A stretch of DNA of 64,000 bases from Vanessa cardui (lineage: Eukaryota > Arthropoda > Insecta > Lepidoptera > Nymphalidae): the NCBI RefSeq assembly GCF_905220365.1, contig NC_061143.1:372001-436000 (forward strand). Reading direction: 5' to 3'. A program made the position numbers and the translations under genes. Each line of letters opens with the position of its first letter. The first letter of the stretch is position 1. Of this stretch, positions 36,705-50,000 are shown piece after piece. The notes beneath the pieces were generated by a model, which saw only the letters and a program-made list of their open reading frames with translations, did not search any database and was not told the DNA's origin.

Positions 36705-37782
36705 TTATTCTCCTTTTTTTGCAATTGAAAATAAGAAATCATTATTTGCTTCATCAGCCTTCTGTGTCAATTCATTAAATTTAAGTTCATTTTTATTGTT
36801 CTTTAAAGACTTTACTAACTCTCGTAAAGCAGCATTTTTGGATTTTAAATACTTGTTTTGCTTCTTCAGCTTAATAATTTCCTTTCTGCATTTTTCTCTT
36901 TTGCTTTTTTCAATTTTCAATTTCTTTTTAAGATCAATTTTTCTCGGTGAGTCAAAAATAGAGTCTGTGTCTGACACGTATACTTCATGAAGGGGTGAAC
37001 TAGGGGTAGTTTCTTCATTTAGGTCAGTACTCAAATCTTGCAAAGTCTGATGAAAAGCTGGTATAGCATGAATTTTAATTTTTCGTCGTCCCAGTGGTGT
37101 TAAAAAAAAATCATCTTCCTTGAAATGTGCAGAACAAATTCGACTAAATTTCGTAGGTAACCACGTTTCATCTCCCTGGTCTCGCTGTATTACCTTTATC
37201 CACTTTTCTTTATAATGTGTGTCTTGCGGAAATCTAAAAAATAAAAACGTAATTTCAATTATTTATATTTTATTCCAGTACCAAATAAGCGACTCTTGAG
37301 TGAACCACTGAACCATTTTTAATAAAACACCCATCATTTACTAAGCTACTAGATTTCTAAGAGCTAAAATATATTTTGACGGACTAATATTACAAAAAAC
37401 ACTACGGTGCAATTTAAAACATTTTTTAATATAATATTTATAAACCATAATGTGCCAACGCTATCACAGGATTGTCGCTGTTAATTTGCATTTATGGATG
37501 ATCCCTTTCCAAACCGCTTCCGTAGACGTTTCGTGTATCTAGTTATATTAGTTAAGAGAATGGTACTGAGACAATAGTTTCATCTCTGTTAATTACATAC
37601 ATTATGCAATACTACTTTCTCTGTCGCACAATTATTTCCATTTCGTTCTATTTTCTGACATCGGAATAAAATAAATTCAATATTTAAATAAATATAAATA
37701 CTTACGAGTGAAATGTTATACCCTGGCTTTTATTAGTATTTCTTGAGTTGTGATTGCACTTTCGAAAGGCACATGACGGCAT
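36705..37782 (-). CDS. THAP domain plus coiled-coil protein from a P-like transposon
   Basis: Two exons, 37782-37706 and 37233-36705 (stop TAA), joined through a normal GT-AG intron, give 201 residues. The THAP zinc module is complete: C4 and C9 in MPSCAFRKCN, then ICSAHF supplying Cys and His, with conserved FP, W (KEKWIKVI) and AIPAF. Residues about 120-175 are Lys/Leu/Glu-rich and predicted coiled coil. The frame stops before the RNase H-like catalytic region. THAP domains bind DNA, in P elements the element's own ends. This looks like a truncated transposase. It may be a relic, a repressor-like product or a domesticated protein; expression is unknown. Confidence 0.65.
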
Positions 37783-38734
37783 TTTGCGATTTTTTTTATT
37801 ATAATTAGCGCGTTAATTACGGTGGATGACGTCTGACTGTCACTGCGTATAAATCAACAGTGATTGCGAATGAGTGAGCTCACCCATATGAGGGTTGACA
37901 CATTTTACGGCAGGGACGCATCTAACGATTTAAATCTTTGTTTGCGAGTAGCAAGACGCTGAGAGCGATAGCATTTCATGGTTTATTTTTACATTTTAAC
38001 CTTCTGAAAAATAACCGGGTAAACAAAAAATATTTTTCGCTATGAGTTATTCTTAAAGTAATGAAATATTTTCAAATATTTAACAGCAAATAGATTATAG
38101 TACCGTCAGTCAAACAAATTTCCGCCAATTTCTCACGTCAATCGCCATACTTCTTTCTTTAATTCATTTGCAGTTAATTATAAGAACAAAATAAAAACAA
38201 AATAATTATCGAAGGTTTTCTTACAAATTTTAAGCATATGTTCATGTATATCTGAACGAAAGAGGACGGAGTATCTATTCCATGTGTGTAGTTTATAAGA
38301 CTTTTACGCTTGTTTACTTGTATATAAATGAATAAAACATTTTTTTCACTCTTACAACATTAATTACCATATCCATTCACGAGGATAGAGACAATCACAT
38401 TTTATGAATAAATCGATATTCGATTATAATTCGAATAAAATTTCTTTCATTTTCAAGTATTCAACTTAGAACATTTATTGACAAAATAAGTAATGTAAAA
38501 AATATAGGGACAAACATTTTATCATGATAGTATTACTATAAACGTTAAAACAAAATTTTATTGATTTATTTTCCCTATGTTATCTGTAATTTTGTTTCTA
38601 TCTGTTCTTGACGTCAGTGTCGTATTAAGTTTGGTGATTGTAATTTTCTCTCGAATTTATGTTCATGTTTTCTTTTGTTTTCAATTAATTTTTTTAGTTA
38701 TAATTAATGTTTTTTACTTAGTTGTTGTATTAGA

Positions 38735-41323
38735 ATGACAATGGAAAGGAGGATAAAGTTAAAAACACTAAACAGCCACATAACTTGCAAGATTTGCCGC
38801 GGATACTTCATTGACGCGACCACGGTCACCGAGTGCCTACATACGTGTTAGTATTTTTGTTTGTGTTTACTAAACTTCAATATTAACTTTATTAATGAAT
38901 AAACACAAACTCCAATGAATTGTAACAAGGAAGTCAAATATAACCCTAAATAAAAGGCTAACCCCAACGAAGGTAATTTTGTCAAAATTATTTCCTATTC
39001 TAAGATTAAACGAAAGTTTTCGCTGACAATTTCAGTTTGCAAGAGCTGTTTAGTGAAACATCTGGAAGAGAACAACACCTGTCCGACATGCAATATAGTC
39101 ATACATCAATCCCATCCTCTGCAATACATCAGCTTCGACCGGACCATGCAAGATATTGTGTATAAACTGGTGCCGGACCTACAGGACAGTACGTACTTAA
39201 CAATATTACCTGATTTTTAACTTCTCTAGTTATGTATCATATTGTATCAATATAAGTAGTGTATACCAATACTACATATTTGTCGACAGTCATTACTTAA
39301 TCCTATTACAAAAATATGTCCATTGAAAAAAGAATTTTAATATCCACTGAATATTACTTTTCTAGCTTGGTGAAAGTCTATAGACATAATATGATTTGCT
39401 TATTTATTGTGACTGTGAAAGTATTAAAAGAAAGATTGTGGCTATATCCAATAAGTTACTCAAAAACCAAAATGCAATTTTAACTAATACATTAGTAATT
39501 ATGACTTGATTATTTGTGATTTTCTTTAGTATTGTAAATTCAATGCTAAAGTGCTTTATTTTTCTTTATTCCTTCTGTGATTAGGCTAGTTTGTGGTACA
39601 TTTATATCCTATAGCAAAATATCTAAAATGTAGACACATTTGAATAAATATGAATCCCATTATTTCAGATGAATTGAAACGTGAGAGAGACTTCTATAGA
39701 GCAAGGGGTCTGCCGTGCCCCAAGGATGCAGCATTGGCTGTTGATAAACCCGGAGGTGGTGATGAACTTGAGCAACCAGATAATACTGATTGTCATAGGA
39801 AAGATGAACAGGTACTTAGTTTGTTAATAACTATCGTAATAGGTTAAGTATAAACACTAATGAGACAGGAACCTGATTATTTTATATCAATCTTTCCTTT
39901 TCTTATGGATAATAATAATTAGGAACCAAATCATTTCTATGCTCATAATCTAAGCTAATCTATGTGACTTCACAAGTGTGGACTCTATTGTATAATGGGT
40001 ACATCATACAGCTGTGGTTCTCAAGATGCCCCATTGGAGCCAGCATAGGCTGAATGTATATTTTAAGGACACAGTTTAAGTATGGACTCAAACTCAGACA
40101 GAAGCTTCCAGTGATTACCATACAGGAATATACAAAACTCTTTAAATTTTTAAGGACTATGTTTATTAGTACAATAGTTTAATACACTTTGACACTATTT
40201 CTGTGAATATTATTATTAGTTGTAAGTCACTTGCATATACACAAGCATACTGCCTGGTTGTTATTTTAAATATATTCCTGAGTAAAATGTAAAGGTTTTT
40301 TTATATTTCAGTGGTATTTAACAACAACAAAACAACAACAGCCTGTAAATTCCCACTGCTGGGCTAAAGGCCTCCTCTCCTTTTGTGGAGAAGGTTTGGA
40401 ACATATTCCACCACGCTGTTCCAATGCGGGTTGGTGGAATACACATGTGGCAGAATTTCTATGAAATTTGTCACATGCAGGTTTCCTCACGATGTTTTCC
40501 TTCACCGCTGAGCACGAGATGAATTATAAAGACAAATTAAGCACATGAATCAGCGGTGCTTGCCTGGGTATGAACCCGCAATCATCGGTTAAGATGCACG
40601 CGTTCTAACCACTGGGCCATCTTGACTCTCGAGTGGTATTTAGTTATCTGTAATTTTAAAATTAATGACGGCAACACTTATTTGTTTTGCAGGTCAATGT
40701 GTGTTTAGAATGCATATCAACATCGCTACGTACACTCAAGAGGAGCTTCATTAGGTGTTCGGCACAAGCCACAATAACACATCTTAAAAAATTCGTAGCT
40801 AAAAAGGCATTGAATGGAATGGAGAAATATAGAGAAGTGAGTATACACTAACACTATATTTATATCTTTAATTAATTATAGGGGTGGATTTGGAAAGAGT
40901 GACTAATGAGTTCCCTCCCTCTCTTGCCGATTAATTAACCCTATAACAATGGTGCAAAAGTACTTTAATGAACCTACTTGCATAAAGAAATATTTTGATT
41001 GCGATTTAAAAGTTATGTATGACATTGTTATCCTACTTAACAAAATATTTTTATTTTTTAATAATCATTTATTTGGTATTACTTCTAGATTACAAAATTT
41101 AAATTAAGTTTACATGTTATTAATGTCTAATTTATGTGGCTTTATTTTTTAAATTGTTATATCACTTGCCTTAGCATATAATTTTTCTTTTTTACAGATT
41201 GACATTTTATGCAACGACGAGTTACTAGGAAAAGATCACACACTTAAGTTTGTTTATGTCACCCGATGGAGGTTTAGAGATCCACCGCTTCGATTACAAT
41301 ATAGGCCTAAGATTGATTTGTAG
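38735..41323 (+). CDS. PCGF3: Polycomb group RING finger protein 3 (l(3)73Ah ortholog)
   Basis: RING-RAWUL subunit of a variant PRC1 complex that partners RING1/Sce for histone H2A ubiquitination in the nucleus. Five exons keep frame: 38735-38846, 39036-39188, 39669-39811, 40693-40836, 41198-41323 (stop TAG), giving 225 residues against about 242 in human PCGF3. The C3HC4 RING is intact: CKIC, ECLHTFCKSC and CPTC. Diagnostic PCGF3/5 strings are IVIHQSHPLQYI, DRTMQDIVYKLVP, IRCSAQAT, GKDHTLKFVYVTRWRF and YRPKIDL. The loop between RING and RAWUL is shorter than in vertebrates. A SINE lies in intron 3. Another ATG (38741) sits two codons downstream. Confidence 0.96.
40318..40627 (-). repeat. tRNA-derived SINE (family A) in a PCGF3 intron
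   Basis: Near-consensus reverse copy from (CAA)n at about 40321 to 'gggccatcttgactc'. Flanks 'agtggtattta' (about 40310-40320) and 'gagtggtatttag' (about 40631-40643) look like a target-site duplication of about 11 bp. Confidence 0.93.
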
Positions 41324-41477
41324 GTTACCTCTTAGAAATTAATATTCCTACGGATATCCTACTATCTAATTATTACCAGATATCATTTGTGTGCCCTTAC
41401 GCAATGGTCAACAGAAGTTTTTGAGATCTTTAAACTTAATTTAAATTATTTTTATGTTAAAACAGTAACACTGCTTG

Positions 41478-41695
41478 CCTCCTCTGTACTTAGCTCTGTG
41501 CAGCACATTCCATCAAGCATATTCCAGTGCAGGTTGGTGGCAAGAAGGCTTTTGTCACATGCCAGATGCCTCATTGTGTCCCTTCACTCATTTTAAATAC
41601 AAAGCAAGTAAATACTAAAAATTCAGAGTTGCTTGTCCGGACTAGAAGTTGTGATCAAGTACTAAGATTTACATTTTCCATTGGACCATTTTAAA
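41478..41695 (-). repeat. Decayed SINE family A copy in the PCGF3 3' region
   Basis: Recognisable blocks are 'cagcacattccatcaagcat', 'tccagtgcaggttggtggca' and 'tgtcacatgccagatgcctca', followed by a degenerate head. Much older than the other copies. Confidence 0.6.
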
Positions 41696-41699
41696 TTAT

Positions 41700-44016
41700 C
41701 TTAAACCTTCTAGAAAACCAATGCTTGCTGATCACTATTGCTTAGAAACTACTGAAGTACTCTTACCTTCAAACACGGTTGAATGCTTTTCACATAAAGT
41801 TAAGAATTTATTTAGTTATATTTTATTAACCATTAGATAAAAGCAGGTCATTCGAATTAAATATATAATTTATGCTTTGTTAAGGGATATCGGACTAACA
41901 AAAGTATATAAAATTTATCGTCACTGGGGATAAAGTGTTTGCACTTAAGCACACAATAACATATATATTAGAATAGATCCTAAAAAAATCTAATTTTACA
42001 GCCATCAAATACTACAAATACAGAAAAATTTATCTTAATATGATTTCATGTGAAATGCAAAAAATATTGAAATACTTAGGTAATACATGGAAAGTAATAT
42101 CATTAAAATAATACTAAACTATAATAAAATTATAGTTGGCAGCTAAATTGCGGTAATATTATTTGTCCACTTGTTCTTACTATTTGAAGATCATTCCATA
42201 AAATGTGTACAATGTGCAGTATATGCAATTTAATTTGATAGAAATCTGTAGCCAACTGTCATAACTAATATGACAGTAAAAAGTAATACTTTATCTTTCT
42301 TATGCTACAGTAGAAAAGGATAGCTAGTTTATTTTTTGGAAATAGAGAATACCGCCAGTAACAGTTATACATACATATTAATTATATTTGACAAATATAT
42401 AATACCAACAATATAACTACTACTAATTAAGCAGCCTTTAATTTTTTACAAGCATCAAGAACTATTTAATATTAAAATGTACAATGCTTTTCTGTAAAGG
42501 TAAATTCAATGTTAATATTCTCTGAATCAAATGATCTTAAAAAATATCGTTTAATTAATTGACTTCTGCAGTTGTACACATCATATTGAAATGGATGAAA
42601 TGGTAATCTAATGGTGCATTTCACAGTAAATAATTATTAATGTGGACGTCGACATACGTCTATGATACGAATGTAGTTAATAAAATTAATATTTGTAGAC
42701 TTTTATACTTGAAGAAACATAGAATTTTAATGTATATTTTAACAAATATTTTGTTTCATATATTTAGGGTGTATTTTATTTTGTACTTTAAATCCGGCTG
42801 AAGTAATTTTCATTGAGAGAGATTTTAGTTAATTTGTTGTTTTGTTTTAATTTTTTTTGTTATTACTACATAAGCCTACTTGTATATATATCAGTTAGAC
42901 AATTTTAAATTAATGATACATATGGATCGACTCAAATTATTTTAACAACTAAATGTGAAATATATTATTTGACTACTCTCTGTTTTTTATTTATACATTG
43001 ATGACTTATAGTTGTGTCCAAAAATATATGATTTATTAATATTTTACCCTTATATATTACCCTTACCCTAGCTATGGGCATAAATTATTTATTTATTTAA
43101 GGTTCGTCAAGTTACAAATCAAATGGTTTGATCTACGTTACAATTATAATAAAGCTATGTACATATTAACAATTTGTAACTTCGTGTAGACAAACACCAC
43201 ATGCATATACATTTAAGTGAGAAAGAAGCTAGAGAGTAATAAAGTTATTTAAATATAAATTAAGTTCTTTAGTAAGTTTGAACAATGCTGTCTTCTATCC
43301 ATATAAAAGACTAACTAAACATATACTAAATAACATTTATAACAATATAAGGGGTTTGTTTTCAATAATTAAAATTTGCTTTTAACAAATTTAAGTTTAC
43401 AATAAATATTATATAGAAAATAAATTGATCTGATAGATCAAAATTATTATTTTTAAACTAACTTCCTCATAATTATTTCAAAAATGTTCAAAAACGTTTT
43501 ATCATATTAGTATATCAAGATGTATATAATGAAACATGTAAATAATATTTAGTAACGTTACATACATTACAAAACAATATTTACATAGCCACCTATTATA
43601 GTGGTCATAATATGTCGTAGATTTTATAATTAAAATTTTTCTGAAACTAACAACTACATTACTTAATTAATAAAAAAAAAATGAATACTTCATTCTCTTT
43701 CATTACATTAAATCTTTCAATAAATTTTATTTACAATTTATAAATATCGATTTCGGTAATTTATGATATATATTTTCCGAACTTTGTTACAAATAAAATA
43801 CTTACAAATAGTAATATATACTCTGTATTGCGTTGACAGTTGTTTGTTTATAATCTGTAGAAGTTTTGATTGTGTGCAAAATCAAATGTCAATTTTTCAT
43901 TAGTGTTTGACTGTTTGTTCATATGTCAAACACAAGCGTGATGAAAAACTGAAAATGGACGACCGATAGTTTTTCTTTTGGCACGTGAACTTAATAATTA
44001 CTTTTCGTTTATTTAG
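41700..44016 (+). other. PCGF3 3' UTR / spacer before the R3H gene
   Basis: Very AT-rich with no open frame of interest. Several AATAAA motifs make the PCGF3 3' end ambiguous. The first exon(s) and promoter of the R3H gene should lie here or just upstream, but I could not find a convincing ATG exon; 'atggacgaccgatag' at about 43956 stops after four codons. Confidence 0.4.
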
Positions 44017-47000
44017 AACGAACGGTTCACCGTCAAACTGGGGACCAAAACGGTGGAGAGGTTCCTACACCAAGCGGACGATAATTTCGTCGAAGATGTC
44101 AACGAAGACTTGAAATGTTTTCTAGCCGAAAAAAAAGTTGACAGGTAAACATTAATTATAAGTTAATTTATCCGCTTAATTTATTGTTTTAAGGTGCGTG
44201 CTTAATTAAACCACGCGATATTTTAAAGTTTTCGAAATATCTGTAATTATTTCGCGATAGTTGTGTACAAATTGTTCAAGGTTATGAATTCGTTATAGAG
44301 TCAAACATACGTAGGACGCGGTCAAATAGAGCGTCCAGACGACACCTTGGACGGTAATAACTGTACTCGGTATAAAAACAGTGCAGCTGTAACCTGTTAT
44401 TTATCATCGGCACCGGTTTGTAAGATATCGTCGCTAAACCATTTTAAATATTTTTATAAGCTATTTTAAATACGAGCACAAAGGTACCGTGGAACAATAT
44501 ATATTTATTATTGGTTATTTTTTTTTTAATAATAATGCACAAAACATAATATTGTGTTCACTATTACATAGGTAAAAAAAAATCGATTCGAAATTGAAGT
44601 CTATTTTTTTTGTTTATATTAATTCATAAATAAATAATTATATTACGTATAGTTTGAATGTAAGAATATCCTAGGTTGACATATTAGCAAATGTACTATC
44701 TAATGGTAAGTGGTCACCACTGCTTGTAGAGACTACTATTGTAAGAAAGAAATAATCATTTCTCATATCCCAGAGCAAGTATCTCAAGAGTATACTTTTA
44801 AATCAAAGAATATATTTTGTTTTCGTCTGTTCCATTAAGTACACACAGTTTTATAAATAGATTCGTAATTTACGTAATTAATTAAGATTTATTCTATAAA
44901 AAAACAATGTTTGTTAATGAGTAATAAATTTTTATGTACTGCAATAAATATATATTTTATCTTAAAGAATTACAAAGTCATACTTTACAATTTTGATTTT
45001 AATAGCCATACATTTAATAATTTTTTTTTACTTAAACGAAAAGACCAGATATTTTACTGTTAAAAGTGTTAAAGAGTGCTCTGTGTCTACTGATGAGTGA
45101 GTGCAAATATTTATTTATCCTTGCTCTGATTTGGTGATGTATGTGTATGTGCAATGATTGTGTGTGCGTCAGTGTGCTGGTGTTTCCGCCGGTGAGCAAC
45201 TACCGTCGCTTCCTGATCCACCGCTGCGTGGAGCAGCTCTCGCGGTCGGACCTCACCACATTCTCGATCGGCGTCAGCGACGAGCGCCGCACCGTTGTCT
45301 GCTACCGGGAGAAATTATTAAGGTAACTATTAGAGAAGCGCTCTGTTGAATCACTAGAGTAGAATATCAGTCACACCATCTTAAGCTGTGCGCGTAATAA
45401 TATATAAAAGTATATATTGTTTTGTACTAAGTGCATCTGATATTACCATCAACATGCAAAGCCTCTATTTCAAGCACATCATCAAAAGACATCACTGATT
45501 TTCAAGGAGTGCTGTATCAGCGCTATCATTCAATAAATGGGTTAAGAGCAAGCGAATGATTTCAACAATTACTAAACGTAAGATGTCCGCGACGCGTACT
45601 CGTGACTCACTCACTAATATAATAAATGTGAAACTGCATATGGATCTTTCTTGTCTCGTTTGATGGATTACTGAAACCGATCACAGCGATAAGTTACAAT
45701 ATTCGCAAATTTGTATTGATATTTAACGATCGATCTCTTGATAATTGCATTCAAAAAAGATGGTTCGAAATAAATTGCTCCTGTGTTTAAATATTTTTGA
45801 TTTATAATCACGCAACGGGCAATGCTAGCTGATTCCATGATCGAATACAATGTCGGCTTTGTACGCTCCAAACTCATCGTCGATACCGTTAAACCGTGAG
45901 GAGTTTTACTACCTGGAGCTAATCCTGCGTGTTTATTTTAGACATATTCATAATGCTGTGAACTTAACTCAGCCGGAAGATAATGGGGTGTTGCTGCTCG
46001 ATGTACAGGGTTGTCTTAATAGTAGTTTGTTGTGGTTTGTAGCGATGAGGCGTGCGCGCGCCCAGCCATGGGCCTGACGCCCCTCGCGCACGAGCGCCGC
46101 GCCGCGCCCGCGCCGCCCGCCGCCGCGCTACACAGTAAGTACCCCGACCACCGCCCTACTCGTCCTACTCGCCCTACTCGCCCTACTCGCCCTACTCGCC
46201 CTACTCGCCCTACTCGCCCTACTCGCCCTACTCGCCCTACTCGCCCTACTCGCCCTACTCGCCCTACTCGCACTCCGAGCTCTGAGCTCTGAGCCCACTC
46301 CACTCCAGCTGACTAACACTCTAGAATCTCATGTTAAATGTTACACTCACGAACACTCAACACGTAACACTACAGAACACGTAGACTAGGTAGACTAACA
46401 ATCGTAGAGGTAAAAGTTAACAAAACTAGATTTACATATTCCATGAAGTTTTCTATTAGCTCTGCTATATTATGTATTACAAAGAATTCTCGATAATTAT
46501 ACATGTATGAGTAATGATATCCAGCTTAGGTAATTATATTGAGTTAGCCAATAATAAAAACACCGACGTTTCTAATCTTGGAAACCATCAAATGGGAATC
46601 CACTGCAGGCCCATCGGACAATTTTTCTCCATGTAGACCCATCAGGACGGATCAATTTTTCGACTTTATGTTTCTGTGTTATATGATCTGATGGAGAGAA
46701 TGTAGAAACACAAAAACCCTTATATTGCCATCATAAAAATGGTTTAAACTTCATACATTTTGACCATTCTTAATAATATATTTTACTTAAGAATTTATCA
46801 AATTTAATTCCTGACTTTCTTGGCGGTATTTCTCGGCAGCCTCTTCTTTTCGAACCAGCGCAGATTTACAATAAATTAAATCCCTTATCATGATGATCCA
46901 AAAGGTTATACCTTTTGGATCATCATGATAAGGGATTTAAACATTCTCAAATAAGAAATAATTAGATTTTATGTGCTTTGTCTCACGTCACCACATCTGA

Positions 47001-50000
47001 TAAACTTGTAAGCATGGCATCGTGGCCTATGTCCGAGGATAACTAAGTCTAAATCTCGGGCTTAACATAGGTAAATCTAAAACGATACGCCGAGATTAAG
47101 GGTTATCGAAACTACAAATGATCTCGTAGTAACAGTTGAACAATTCTAATTACGAACTAAGAGTGCAAATAGAAAAAAAATGTCACATATGTTTGCAAAA
47201 CTGCGCACGTATGCTTCAGTACTCGCGATAGACACGTGTCAGGCAGATACTTTACTGAGATGTCTGAAGGTCATTGTGTTTTGAGATGATTCTTTTCATT
47301 TAATTCGGAAAAGTGGACAAGCAAATCACTTAACTAGTGATAAATGGTATTCATTGCTCGTGTACATTGTGCTCAGATGGACCAGTGGTTAGAACGCGTG
47401 CATCTTAACCGATGATTGCGGGTTAAAATCCAAGCAAGTACCGCTGTATATTCATGTGCTTAATTTGTGTTTGTAATTTATCTCGTGCTCAGCGGTGAAG
47501 GAAAACATCGTGAGGAAACCTGCAAGTGTCTAATTTCATAGAAATTCTGCTACATGTATTGTTGTGTATTCCACCAACCCGCATTGGAACAGCGTGGTGA
47601 AATATTTTCCAAACCTCAAAGGGAGAAGATGGCTTAGCCCAGCTGTGGGAAATTTACAGGCTTTTGTTGTTGTTGGTCGTGTACACGAGCCTGTAAGAAA
47701 TATAAACCACATCTAATAGTGTCTGGTCTAGGTTATATTTGCGGATTCCGATATCTCATCCATGAAACGCTCGATGTTGACATTAGTTCGTTCCACATAA
47801 CAACATTTATATTTGTTATTACACACATAAACTGTCTAATTGGACTGTGATTATGAATGATCGGTTTGCGTTTCGTGTTCTCAATCACGTAACCATTAAA
47901 TAAATATCTGCGCTAAAATGATCATGGTCTGAGTTTAAATATTTAAAGTTAAAGTTACAGCCTGGAAATTTCCCACTGTTGGGCTAAGGCCTCCTTTTCC
48001 ATTAAGGAGAAGGCTTGGAATATGGAAGAGTCGAGGTGGCCCAGTGGTTAGTATGCGTGCATCTTAACCGATGATTGCGAGTTCAAACCCAGGCAAGCAC
48101 CGCTGATTTATGTGCTTAATTTGTCTTTATAATTCATCTCGTGCTCAGCGGTGAAGGAAAACATCGTGAGGAAACCTGCATGTGACAAATTTCATAGAAA
48201 TTCTGCCACATTTGTATTCCAACAACCCGCATTGAAACAGCGTGGTGGAATACGTTCCAAACCTTCTCCTCAAAGGGAGAGGAGGCCTTTAGCCCTGCAG
48301 TGGGAATTTACAGGCTGCTGTTGTTTGTTGTTTGGAACATAAGGGTTGGTGGAATGCACATGTGGCAGAATTTCGATGAAATTAGACACATACAGGATTC
48401 GTCAAGACGTTTTCCTTCACCAACGAACACGAGATGAATTATAAAGACAAATTAAGCACATGAAACAGCGGTGCTTACCTGGGTTTGAACCCGAAATCAT
48501 CGGTTAAGATGCACGCGTTCTAACCACTGAACCATCTCGGTTCTGAAGGAACTTTAATTGAGTTTAATGTATTTATTTGAACAAAGAAAATAGAACCGCG
48601 TGAATTATTTGTTACTGTTTTTCTTTAATATAATATTTTCTTTAATATATAACTGGTTTATATGAAGACATTAAGACATCAAATATCATCGATGTTTAAA
48701 ACAAACAACTTTAGGTCATCATAGAAATTTTAATTGCAATGTTGCTTAGCTAGTCTTCGTCTGCCATGCGTTTTTTAATCCCCTGTACTGTCAGGGTCAG
48801 GCTCTGTGATACCTTAAAATATCCATAAGCTGTATGAAAAAGTTGATTCAAAAGAAAGTCTGCCATAGCTGTTATTTTACCAAAAAAAAAAAATATGCCG
48901 TATATACTTAACAGGGATTTAGAAATTGTTTTAAATGTACTAAATTTCTGCTTATAACTAAATTGTTCGGCTCTGAAGGAAAAACGCAAGAAAGCAACGT
49001 GTTGAGATAAATTCCAATCCGACTTCCCTTGCAGAAAGCTAGTTACTTTAACTTCAAATGTACGAGTTATTTCTTTCAGAATATTGTAGCGATCCGAGTT
49101 ACAAAACTTGGATAATACGCATTACTGCAGTTTTCGCGAGGCATGAATCGTTTTATTATAGCACGCTGTGTGGTCAACCGTGCGTTTCGTAATCTTCAGC
49201 AAAAACAGTGCGTCGATATACATAATCGTATTATGCAAATGCTTATCGTGAGCGGCGCTTCATTGTTTCGGACCATGGGAACATCTTGGCTTGGTGATTT
49301 TTTGTTGATGTGTAGTATAATTATAATACGACGCAACTTAGATGTAGCATCAGCAAAATTCGTTAAACCGATTACAGCCGACTTAAGTACGCCATCCCAA
49401 ATTATAATTATTCATTTCTTAAATGAATATGATCTTTACACAAACGTAATAACGTGTAATATCACATGACACTTTGATTTACATGCACTTGCTGTCTCGG
49501 GTTGAACTGACGTGAGAATCTATAGCGACGAATAGCGTCGAATGGCGCGATAGGAAGCTATTTCTATTGGTTGTGTAAATGGGGAGTAATTGGTTTTACG
49601 AATTTTGCCGATGCTACATCTAAGTTGTGTCGTACTATACGTGGAAGATATCTAAGATCTGTCAGAGAAGTGCTCGTAAAATTAGTGACTTAGAAAATAG
49701 TAATTAATTCTGATGTTGTTTACAAGTACTCGTTTGTTCCGACATTGGTTATTTAGAGAAATTGTCTATGGATGAGGTCAAGCCATAATTGACTTTAAAT
49801 AACAGATAACAAATTATTGTATAAACAAATGACGTAAATTTATCAAGCATAAAAATATTCTTATTCAAAACTTAATACGATATTTTTCAATCCATGTTGC
49901 AATTACGAGTTGCAAAACGTTATCTAAGTAGGTTGGGTGAATTGGTCTTAAATTTATTTGTCAATATTATTGTAATTAGCGAAGGTGTATAAATGCTTGT

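Larger units (their letters stand above)
35102..37951 (-). mobile_element. Deleted P-like (THAP9-type) DNA transposon
   Basis: Long imperfect terminal inverted repeats bound the element. The left end reads TTACTCGTGGGCAAAGATTT and the reversed right end CTACTCGCAAACAAAGATTT, both continuing AAATCG(T)AGATGCG. Inside, on the minus strand, are a THAP domain and P-transposase blocks. Total length of about 2.85 kb, frameshifts and a missing middle region show internal deletion and decay. A clear 8-bp target duplication was not seen, so the outer limits may be a few bases off. Confidence 0.8.

Noticed and set aside
46155..46270. CRISPR-like regular repeat
   Set aside because: Units are contiguous 9-mers without spacers in a eukaryotic intron.
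46016..46303. Pro-Thr-Arg and Gly-Arg-Val repeat proteins on both strands
   Set aside because: Translation of the intronic 9-bp minisatellite in several frames.
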